8,831 bases of DNA from Nocardioidaceae bacterium (GTDB taxonomy: Bacteria; Actinomycetota; Actinomycetes; Propionibacteriales; Nocardioidaceae), in contig JACCUS010000047.1 in NCBI GenBank assembly GCA_013811715.1, positions 1-8,831 of the forward strand, read 5' to 3'. Below the pieces are notes generated by a model, which saw only the letters and a program-made list of their open reading frames with translations, did not search any database and was not told where the DNA came from. A program made the position numbers and the translations under genes. The first letter of the stretch is position 1; each line of letters starts with the position of its first letter. Shown here piece after piece: positions 1-5,638 of the stretch.

Positions 1-1413
1 GGCGTCGCGCTGACTCCGGAACGTGAGATCGTGCGGATCGGCGTCCAGCCCAGCAAGGTGCGGCCGGCCACCTATGTCCAGCTCGCGGATCTTCTCGGCA
101 TCGACACCGCCTCGCTGAGGGAGCGAGTCTCGGCTGCCCAGCCGGACTGGTTCGTGTCGGTCATCGACTTGCGCACGCCGGCGTATGAACGGCTCCGTGC
201 CGAGCTGCTGAAGGTGCCGGGCATCACGATCGATACTGCACAGCGCGCGCTCGCGCCCACCGCCGAGTGGGGGCGAGCGATCCTGGGGACGGTGGCGCCT
301 GCCACCGCCGAGACGCTGGGGAGCGCTGGGCCCTACGCGCTGGCCACCGACGAGGTCGGCGACAGCGGACTGCAGTTCGCCTATCAAGAGCGCCTCGCCG
401 GCACTCCCGGCATCACGATCGAGTTGGTCGAGAAGGCGCGGGACGACAACGTGCTCAACGAGGTGCTGTCTCGACGCCCCACTCCCGGCCAGCCGCTGCC
501 GACAAGCCTGCATCTCGGCGCTCAGGACGCCGCCGAGCGGGCGGTCTCGGAGGCGACCGAGACCACCTCGGCCGTGGTGGTCAAGGCAAGCACCGGCGAG
601 ATCTTGGCCGCCGCCAACGCGCCCGGTCCGACGTCATACAACACCGCGTTCATCGGGCGCTACGCACCCGGCTCGACGTTCAAGGCAGTCAGCGCCGCAG
701 CGCTGCTGACCAACGACCTGGTCACCACGGGTACGACCGTCCAGTGTCCCGACACGACGGTCGTCGGCGGCAAGCGATTCAAGAACTACGACCCCGGAAT
801 CACAAGTGGCCAGCCGACGTTCGCCCAGGCGTTCGCAGCCTCGTGCAACACGACTCTTGTGGGTTATGCAGACGAGCTCACCGGCGATCAGCTCGCCGCG
901 ACGGCCGAGGACTTCGGGTTCGAGGCCGCCTGGGACCTGGGTCTGCCCGCCTTCAGCGGCTCGGTGCCGGCCGACGCCGACCTTGTCACCCGGGCCGCCG
1001 ACATGATCGGGCAGGGCAAGGTGGAGTCCAGCCCGCTCATGATGGCCATGGTGGCCGCCGCCATCGACTCGGGCGTGTCTCGAACGCCCACACTGCTCCC
1101 CGGGCTGTTGCCGGGCAGCCGGCTCCGAGAGCTCGACCCCGCCATCGTGGAGGAGTTGCAGCAGATGATGCGGCTGGTGGTGACCGACGGCACCGGCAAG
1201 GCGATCGACCTGCCCGGGGTCCCCGTCCACGCCAAGACCGGTACCGCTGAGTACCTCGACGGCGACCGGATCCGCACCAACGCGTGGATGATCGGCTACC
1301 GGGGGGACATCGCCTTCGCCGTCTTGATCGAGAACGGCACCTCGGGATCGCGCGACGCCGCCCCGATCGTGAGCTCGTTGCTCGCCAACCTGCCCGACGA
1401 CCTCTACCGCTGA
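1..1413 (+). CDS. Class B penicillin-binding protein (transpeptidase), PbpLipo-like, 5' truncated
   Basis: The reading frame is open from base 1 without a convincing start, so the N-terminus lies upstream; the first internal GTG at 31 is probably not the true start. All three penicillin-binding motifs are present (counting from codon 31): SxxK as STFK at 215-218 with the acylated Ser215, SxN as SCN at 271-273, and KTG at 402-404 followed by TAE. The roughly 190 residues before STFK look like the non-catalytic dimerisation region of MecA/PbpA-type proteins. The protein would cross-link peptidoglycan stem peptides outside the membrane as a DD-transpeptidase. From memory of the family, the overall pattern (PGSTFK, FKNYD, SCNT, KTGTAEY and an AWMIGY-like segment) resembles the mycobacterial penicillin-binding lipoprotein Rv2864c, whose N-terminal lipobox and NTF2-like domain would fall upstream of this window. 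It converges with the transporter gene; the stop codons are 9 bases apart. The class is secure, the subfamily less so. Confidence 0.93.
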   Translation, partial: GVALTPEREIVRIGVQPSKVRPATYVQLADLLGIDTASLRERVSAAQPDWFVSVIDLRTPAYERLRAELLKVPGITIDTAQRALAPTAEWGRAILGTVAPATAETLGSAGPYALATDEVGDSGLQFAYQERLAGTPGITIELVEKARDDNVLNEVLSRRPTPGQPLPTSLHLGAQDAAERAVSEATETTSAVVVKASTGEILAAANAPGPTSYNTAFIGRYAPGSTFKAVSAAALLTNDLVTTGTTVQCPDTTVVGGKRFKNYDPGITSGQPTFAQAFAASCNTTLVGYADELTGDQLAATAEDFGFEAAWDLGLPAFSGSVPADADLVTRAADMIGQGKVESSPLMMAMVAAAIDSGVSRTPTLLPGLLPGSRLRELDPAIVEELQQMMRLVVTDGTGKAIDLPGVPVHAKTGTAEYLDGDRIRTNAWMIGYRGDIAFAVLIENGTSGSRDAAPIVSSLLANLPDDLYR

Positions 1414-1426
1414 GGCGCAGCCTCAG
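1410..1426. terminator. Candidate bidirectional terminator hairpin containing both convergent stop codons
   Basis: CTGAGGC (1410-1416), a GCA loop (1417-1419) and GCCTCAG (1420-1426) form a perfect 7-bp stem. The TGA of the penicillin-binding protein gene is 1411-1413 in the left arm; the TGA of the minus-strand transporter gene is the complement of 1423-1425 in the right arm. No U-tract follows on either strand, so this would be a tract-less actinobacterial-type terminator or a structure limiting read-through and antisense overlap. The hairpin is seen directly; the terminator function is inferred. Confidence 0.5.
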
Positions 1427-1452
1427 GACGCCTCGGCGCTGGCGCCTGAGGC
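1420..1452. repeat. Overlapping inverted repeat that competes with the stop-codon hairpin
   Basis: GCCTCAGG (1420-1427) is the exact reverse complement of CCTGAGGC (1445-1452), giving an 8-bp stem with a 17-base loop. The left arm is the same segment that forms the right arm of the 1410-1426 hairpin, so the two structures are mutually exclusive in one transcript. The second arm lies in the last codons of the transporter gene (the alanine/serine-rich tail). It may simply be a larger alternative terminator stem or a by-product of GC-rich codon use. Confidence 0.4.
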
Positions 1453-2847
1453 AAGGGCAGCGGTGGCTGGGTTGCGGATGAGCAGCCAGGAGATGGCGCC
1501 GCCCAGCGTCAGCAGGACGACGCAGACCCACATCGAACGAGCGTAGCCGGCGCCGAAGACAGCGGCATCGGCATAGTCATCGCCGCTGAGGCCAACGGCC
1601 GCGGGCATGCCCGCCACCGCCAGAAGGGAACCAGCGCGCGCGAGGGCGTTGTTGATGCCACTGGCGATGCCGGCGTAGCGGTCGGGCGCCGCCGCCAGTA
1701 CGGTGGCCGTCAACGGCGCCACCAGCAGCGCCAGGCCGAGGGAGAAGAGGGTGATGCCGGGGAGCACGTCGGTCCAGTAGCTGGAGCCACCGTCCACCCC
1801 GGCCAGCAGCGCGACGCCTCCGGCACAGACGAAGGGACCCAGGCCCATCGGGATACGTGGGCCGATCCTGGTGGCCAAGGCGCCTCCTCGGGAGGCGAGC
1901 AGCAACATCACGACCGTGATGGGGAGCGTCGCGAGACCCGCCTCCAGCGGCCCGTAGCCCGCTGAGATCTGCAGCTGCAGCACGAGGAAGAAAATGAGGG
2001 CGCCGAGCGCCGCGTAGACCAGCAGGGTCACCGCGTTCGCGGTGCTGAACTGTCGGGATCCGAACAGGCTTGTCGGCATCATCGGGTGGGTCCCGGCGCG
2101 CTCAACGAGCACGAACGCGACGGAGCTCGCGACCCCGATCGCGGCGGCGGCGACCACGATCGGTGTACCGGCGGTCTCGGCCTCGATCAACGCGAAGGTC
2201 ACGCCCGCCAACCCCAACGCGCCCAGGGCGGCCCCGAGGACGTCGAACCTGTGTACGGCGTCGACGTCTCGCGTCTCGGGCACGAACCGTTGGGCGATCA
2301 CCACCGTGACGACCGCCAAGGGCAAGTTGAGAAGGAAGACCCAGCGCCAGCTGGCGTACTCGACCAGCCAGCCGCCGACTAACGGTCCCACGGCGGCCGC
2401 GATCCCGCCCAGGCCCGCCCAGGCCCCGATCGCGCGGCCTCTGTCGTGCGGACGGAAGGCGCCTTGGATCATCGCCAGGCTTCCCGGAGTGAGCATCGCC
2501 GCGCCGATGCCCTGCAGGATGCGGGCAGCGATCAGCTGATTGGCGTCCTGCGCCACCCCGCACAACAGTGAGCTGACGGCGAACCAGCCCACGCCGACCA
2601 CGAAGACTCGGCGCCGGCCGAACCTGTCACCCAGCGATCCCCCCAGCAAGATCAGCGAGGCGAGGGCGAGCAGATAGCCGTTCGTGATCCATTGCAGCTG
2701 TCCGAGACTGGCGTCGAGGTCGGCGCCGATGCTCCGAAGGGCCACGTTGACCACCGTTCCATCGAGCAGGGCCATGCCCGAGCCCAAGATGGCGGCGGCC
2801 AGCACGCCACGTCCTGCGGCTGACTCGTAACGCAGCTCGGCACTCAC
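1423..2847 (-). CDS. MFS transporter, DHA2 family (EmrB/QacA-type, 14 TM) drug/proton antiporter
   Basis: From GTG at 2847 the product is 474 residues, the normal size for a 14-helix DHA2 exporter. Visible family motifs are a TMS1 motif LLDGTVVNVAL (27-37, lacking the usual following Pro), motif A GGSLGDRFGRRR (69-80) in the first cytoplasmic loop, antiporter motif C around GPLVGGW (154-160), and SWRWVFLLNLP (166-176), the DHA2 signature after TMS5. It would sit in the cytoplasmic membrane and export hydrophobic compounds using the proton gradient; the substrate cannot be read from sequence. The start was chosen because the protein aligns from about 15 residues before TMS1, GAGAG lies 8 bases upstream as a plausible ribosome site, and any longer start would add a cysteine-rich stretch and run into the divergent acetyltransferase gene. 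No regulator gene is adjacent. It ends tail-to-tail with the penicillin-binding protein gene. Confidence 0.93.
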   Translation of the reverse strand: MSAELRYESAAGRGVLAAAILGSGMALLDGTVVNVALRSIGADLDASLGQLQWITNGYLLALASLILLGGSLGDRFGRRRVFVVGVGWFAVSSLLCGVAQDANQLIAARILQGIGAAMLTPGSLAMIQGAFRPHDRGRAIGAWAGLGGIAAAVGPLVGGWLVEYASWRWVFLLNLPLAVVTVVIAQRFVPETRDVDAVHRFDVLGAALGALGLAGVTFALIEAETAGTPIVVAAAAIGVASSVAFVLVERAGTHPMMPTSLFGSRQFSTANAVTLLVYAALGALIFFLVLQLQISAGYGPLEAGLATLPITVVMLLLASRGGALATRIGPRIPMGLGPFVCAGGVALLAGVDGGSSYWTDVLPGITLFSLGLALLVAPLTATVLAAAPDRYAGIASGINNALARAGSLLAVAGMPAAVGLSGDDYADAAVFGAGYARSMWVCVVLLTLGGAISWLLIRNPATAALASGASAEAS

Positions 2848-2935
2848 CTGACAAACTCTCGCGCATCGACACGCCTTCGCACACTCCAAGGCGGGAGCGA
2901 CGGCCGCCGCCTGGCAGAGGTTTATCCTGGGTGCC
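2848..2935. promoter_or_regulatory. Divergent intergenic region between transporter and acetyltransferase genes
   Basis: These 88 bases separate two divergent starts, so promoters for both must lie here or inside the neighbouring coding ends. The only AT-rich patch is around 2921-2926 (TTTATC). On the plus strand it supplies a TATCCT -10 candidate; on the minus strand it reads GATAAA, which could serve the transporter as a weak -10 with a leader of about 60 bases. No clear operator palindrome or -35 TTGACA was found. Confidence 0.4.
2923..2928 (+). promoter_or_regulatory. Candidate -10 element for a leaderless acetyltransferase mRNA
   Basis: TATCCT fits the actinobacterial TANNNT -10 consensus and ends 7 bases before the GTG at 2936, so the transcription start would coincide with the start codon. 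No Shine-Dalgarno sequence lies at normal spacing: GAGG at 2917-2920 is 15 bases away. This combination is typical of leaderless genes, which are common in actinobacteria. No -35 hexamer was recognised. Confidence 0.45.
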
Positions 2936-3397
2936 GTGATGCGACCGGCGAAGACGGATGACCTGATGTCGCTGCTGGAGATGGAGCGGGCCACCAACAC
3001 CGTGGCGTTGGCCCATGTCTTTCCCGCTGACCTACCGTTCCCCAGCGATGACGTGCTGGCGCAGTGGCGGATCGTGCTCGACGACCCGACCTCGACGGTG
3101 CTGATCGACGAGATGGACACCGGCCCGGTCGGCTACGTGGCCTTCGGCGGCGGCTGGCTGCTCCACCTCGGCGTGGTCCCGAGCTGGTGGGGTAGCGGTC
3201 GGGCCAAGACCCTGCACGCTGCCGCCGTGGCGGGGCTGATAGCCGCGGGCGCCCGGACGACGTACCTGTGGGTGCTTGCCGAGAACCATCGAGCGCGGGC
3301 GTTCTATGCGCGGCAAGGCTGGCAGGAGACGGGGATGCGCGAGCCGTCGGCATATGTCCCGCATCCGGTGAAGGTGCAGATGACCCGGACGGGCTGA
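2936..3397 (+). CDS. GNAT-family N-acetyltransferase, single domain
   Basis: A 153-residue protein, the usual length of a single GNAT fold, begins MMRPAKTDD, a typical GNAT beta-1 opening. Motif A is visible as LHLGVVP (76-82) followed by WWGSGRA (84-90), the acetyl-CoA pyrophosphate-binding loop; the usual Arg/Gln at its first position is Trp, as in W-G-x-G variants. Motif B is LWVLAENHRARAFYARQGW (111-129), with the conserved Asn and the Tyr that commonly acts as general acid. It would transfer an acetyl group from acetyl-CoA to an amine; the acceptor (protein N-terminus, small molecule or antibiotic) cannot be told. GTG at 2936 is directly followed by ATG at 2939, so either may start; the first fits the proposed leaderless promoter. 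It lies 91 bases upstream of the helD-like gene and may be co-transcribed with it, as no clear terminator separates them. Confidence 0.88.
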   Translation: MMRPAKTDDLMSLLEMERATNTVALAHVFPADLPFPSDDVLAQWRIVLDDPTSTVLIDEMDTGPVGYVAFGGGWLLHLGVVPSWWGSGRAKTLHAAAVAGLIAAGARTTYLWVLAENHRARAFYARQGWQETGMREPSAYVPHPVKVQMTRTG

Positions 3398-3445
3398 GCC
3401 ACGGGTCCATCGGCCGCGGCTGTATTTGCCTGCCGACGAAACAAT

Positions 3446-3451
3446 GGGAGG
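3446..3451 (+). promoter_or_regulatory. Strong Shine-Dalgarno sequence facing an out-of-frame ATG upstream of helD
   Basis: GGGAGG at 3446-3451 is the best ribosome-binding sequence in the 3398-3488 gap. It is followed after 5 bases by ATG at 3457, but that ATG is out of frame with the HelD protein and opens a frame ending at 3756 with no recognisable family. In the HelD frame the possible starts are ATG 3444, TTG 3453, TTG 3468 and GTG 3489, none ideally spaced from it. A weak AT-rich patch at 3421-3428 could be the -10 region. Also in the gap is the 8-bp palindrome GCCGCGGC (3413-3420). Confidence 0.4.
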
Positions 3452-3488
3452 ATTGCATGCTCACCGGTTGGGGAGGGAACGAGAGGCA

Positions 3489-5636
3489 GTGCCGCAGCGA
3501 AGCAGCCACCAGGTCAGCAACCACGCCGTCGAGCAGGAAGTCAAGCACGAGCAGTCGGTCGTCGACCGGATCTACGCGCGTCTGGAGGCCGCGGCGGCAG
3601 CCGCCAGGTCGCTGGCCGCCGAAGGCCACGCGCGGGCCCGGCTTGGCAACGAGAGCGGGCTTGTCGAGCGGGACGCCATCGTCTTCCAGGCTGGCCGACG
3701 GCTGGCCACGCTCGATGCGGCGCACGACGGCCTGGTCTTCGGCCGGCTCGACATGAGTGACGGCGACACCCGCTACATCGGCCGGCTCGGCCTACGTGAC
3801 GCCGACCGGGAGATGATGCTGGTCGACTGGCGCGCTCCCGCTGCCGCTGTGTTCTACCAGGCCACCGCTCGGGATCCGGCCGGGGTTGTACGTCGTCGCG
3901 TGCTGCAGTCGATGTCCGACAAGGTTGTGGGCGTCGAGGACGACCTGCTCGACTCCGAGCATGCCTCCGGCGATCTCGTCGTCGTTGGAGAGGGTGCGCT
4001 GGTCGCGGCGCTCAGCCGGTCCCGCGACCGGTCGATGCACTCGGTGGTCGCCACCATCCAACGTGAGCAAGACGACGCGATCCGGGCGCCGGGCCGGGGT
4101 GTGACGCTGATCGGCGGCGGGCCGGGCACCGGCAAGACCGTCGTCGCGCTGCACCGAGCCGCCTACCTGCTCTACACCGACCGTCGACGCTACGAGGGCG
4201 GCGGAGTGCTGGTCGTCGGTCCCAACGCCGTCTTCATGTCCTATATCGCGCGGGTGCTGCCCTCCCTGGGTGAGACGAGCGTTTCGATGCGCGCTGTCGG
4301 CGAGGTCGTCGACGGAATCACCGCCTGGCGGCACGACCGTGAACAGGTCGCCCGCATCAAGGGGTCCGCTCGGATGCGGGGCCTGCTTGCCCGCACCGCC
4401 CGGGGGCCGGTCCCCGGTGCGCCCGACTCTTTCAGGGTCTTCTACCGCGACGACGTGCTGATCCTGGACCCGGAGCAGCTAGGCGCCCTTCGGCGGTCAT
4501 TGCTCGGCGCCGGCCAACGCCGGAACGGGCTCGTCCAGCAGGTCCCGGCCGAGCTCATCGAGATGCTGTGGCGGCAGGTGGAAGGAGACCGCGCCCTCGC
4601 GCCCGGCAAGGAGGAGTTCGTCCGTGCCCTGCTCGCCAGCCGGGAGTTCGCCGAGTTCGCCAGGGCGTGGTGGCCGGTCGTCGACCCGGTCGACGCCATC
4701 GGGTGGCTGACCGACCGGGAACGGCTCGTCGCCGACGCGGGGCACCGGCTGGCGGCCGCCGAAGTGGACGACCTGGTGGAGTCGTTCGGGGCCGACGACT
4801 TCACTGTCGAGGATGTGCCGCTGCTCGACGAACTGCGCTACCTGCTCGGCGAGCCGCCAGCAGCCGAGCATGAGGACCCGTTGGCCGAGCTTTACGACGA
4901 GTTGGTGCCCGAGCTCACCACCATGGACCAACGCGGTCAGGACGACCGCCCGGCAGGTGCGGACGAGCGTCCGACCGCGTCGATCGAGGACGACGCGTTC
5001 GCTCACGTGCTCGTCGACGAGGCGCAGGACCTTTCTCCCATGCAGTGGAGGATGCTGGGCCGTCGGGGCCGTTACGCCAGCTGGACGATCGTGGGTGACC
5101 CCGCCCAGAGTTCCTGGCCGCTGCCTGACGAGGCAGCCACCGCTCGGGCCGAAGCGTTGGGGGCGAAGGACCACAGCTCCTTCCGGTTGTCGACGAACTA
5201 TCGCAACTCGCGGGAGGTCTTCGAGCTGGCCGCCGATCTGGCCCGCACCGAGATCCCCGGCGCCGATCTGCCGGTCGCCGTCCGCTCGACCGGGATCGAA
5301 CCGCGGTTCCACCGCACCGAGCGGCCACACTTGGGGGAAACGGTGCGAAGAGCCGTCGACCACCAAGCGCATGGCCTCGGAGGCACCATCGCGATCGTGG
5401 TGCCGGTCGGGTGGCGCGAGCGCGTCGACGGATGGGTCGGGGACCGCGACCGTGAGCGCATCCCGGTGCTCGAGGCCCTCGACAGTAAGGGCCTGGAGTT
5501 CGACGGAATCGTGGTGGTCGAGCCGGACGAGATCGTCGCCGAGTCGACCGCCGGTGTCCGCACCTTGTACGTCGTCTTGACCCGCGCCACCTCAGAGCTC
5601 GACATCGTCGGGACCAGCGACCGCTGGCGTCCGTAG
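3489..5636 (+). CDS. helD: HelD-type (class II, actinobacterial) RNA polymerase-recycling ATPase, UvrD-like superfamily 1
   Basis: The product from GTG 3489 is about 715 residues, close to mycobacterial HelD. It starts with a predicted coiled-coil arm (about 10-60, with IYARL and LVERD, as in HelD proteins that push into the RNA polymerase secondary channel). The block FGRLD, YIGRLGL, LVDWRAPAA follows, then motor motifs: VATIQREQD (187-195), Walker A GPGTGKT (211-217), Walker B VDEAQD (509-514), IVGDPAQ (534-540), NYRNS (570-574), KGLEFD (667-672) and YVVLTRA (694-700). The HelD-specific insert lies between Walker A and B. HelD uses ATP to dislodge RNA polymerase from DNA or stalled complexes; class II and HelR relatives can relieve rifamycin inhibition. 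It lacks HelR-like N-terminal features as I remember them, so HelD is preferred. The start is uncertain: GTG 3489 has GGAGG 12 bases upstream; ATG 3444 or TTG 3468 would add 15 or 7 residues. Its TAG overlaps the next start by one base. Confidence 0.9.
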   Translation: MPQRSSHQVSNHAVEQEVKHEQSVVDRIYARLEAAAAAARSLAAEGHARARLGNESGLVERDAIVFQAGRRLATLDAAHDGLVFGRLDMSDGDTRYIGRLGLRDADREMMLVDWRAPAAAVFYQATARDPAGVVRRRVLQSMSDKVVGVEDDLLDSEHASGDLVVVGEGALVAALSRSRDRSMHSVVATIQREQDDAIRAPGRGVTLIGGGPGTGKTVVALHRAAYLLYTDRRRYEGGGVLVVGPNAVFMSYIARVLPSLGETSVSMRAVGEVVDGITAWRHDREQVARIKGSARMRGLLARTARGPVPGAPDSFRVFYRDDVLILDPEQLGALRRSLLGAGQRRNGLVQQVPAELIEMLWRQVEGDRALAPGKEEFVRALLASREFAEFARAWWPVVDPVDAIGWLTDRERLVADAGHRLAAAEVDDLVESFGADDFTVEDVPLLDELRYLLGEPPAAEHEDPLAELYDELVPELTTMDQRGQDDRPAGADERPTASIEDDAFAHVLVDEAQDLSPMQWRMLGRRGRYASWTIVGDPAQSSWPLPDEAATARAEALGAKDHSSFRLSTNYRNSREVFELAADLARTEIPGADLPVAVRSTGIEPRFHRTERPHLGETVRRAVDHQAHGLGGTIAIVVPVGWRERVDGWVGDRDRERIPVLEALDSKGLEFDGIVVVEPDEIVAESTAGVRTLYVVLTRATSELDIVGTSDRWRP

Positions 5637-5638
5637 TG
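5634..5638 (+). promoter_or_regulatory. TAGTG stop/start overlap coupling helD to phzE
   Basis: TAG (5634-5636) ends helD and GTG (5636-5638) starts the PhzE-like gene, sharing one base. No Shine-Dalgarno-like sequence precedes this GTG, so translation probably depends on terminating ribosomes re-initiating. The overlap is seen directly; coupling is inferred. Confidence 0.65.

Noticed and set aside
267..1250. Plus-strand frame of 327 codons inside the penicillin-binding protein gene
   Set aside because: Its product is Arg/Gly/His-rich and motif-free, while the other frame has STFK, SCN and KTG.
2848..3120. N-terminal extension of the transporter frame to 3120
   Set aside because: It would overlap most of the divergent acetyltransferase start region, has Ser- and Cys-rich non-family sequence, and DHA2 proteins begin shortly before TMS1, which fits GTG 2847.
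3398..3488. Rifamycin-responsive element upstream of helD
   Set aside because: I looked for a long inverted repeat of the kind found before rifamycin-inducible genes; only the short palindromes GCCGCGGC (3413-3420) and GCATGC (3455-3460) are present, not enough to call one.
2922..3725. Minus-strand frame of 267 codons across the acetyltransferase and the helD start
   Set aside because: Antisense to recognised genes, rich in Arg/Pro/Ser, with no motif; a GC-bias shadow.
4497..5372. Minus-strand frame of 291 codons opposite helD
   Set aside because: Lies opposite the HelD motor motifs and shows no recognisable domain.
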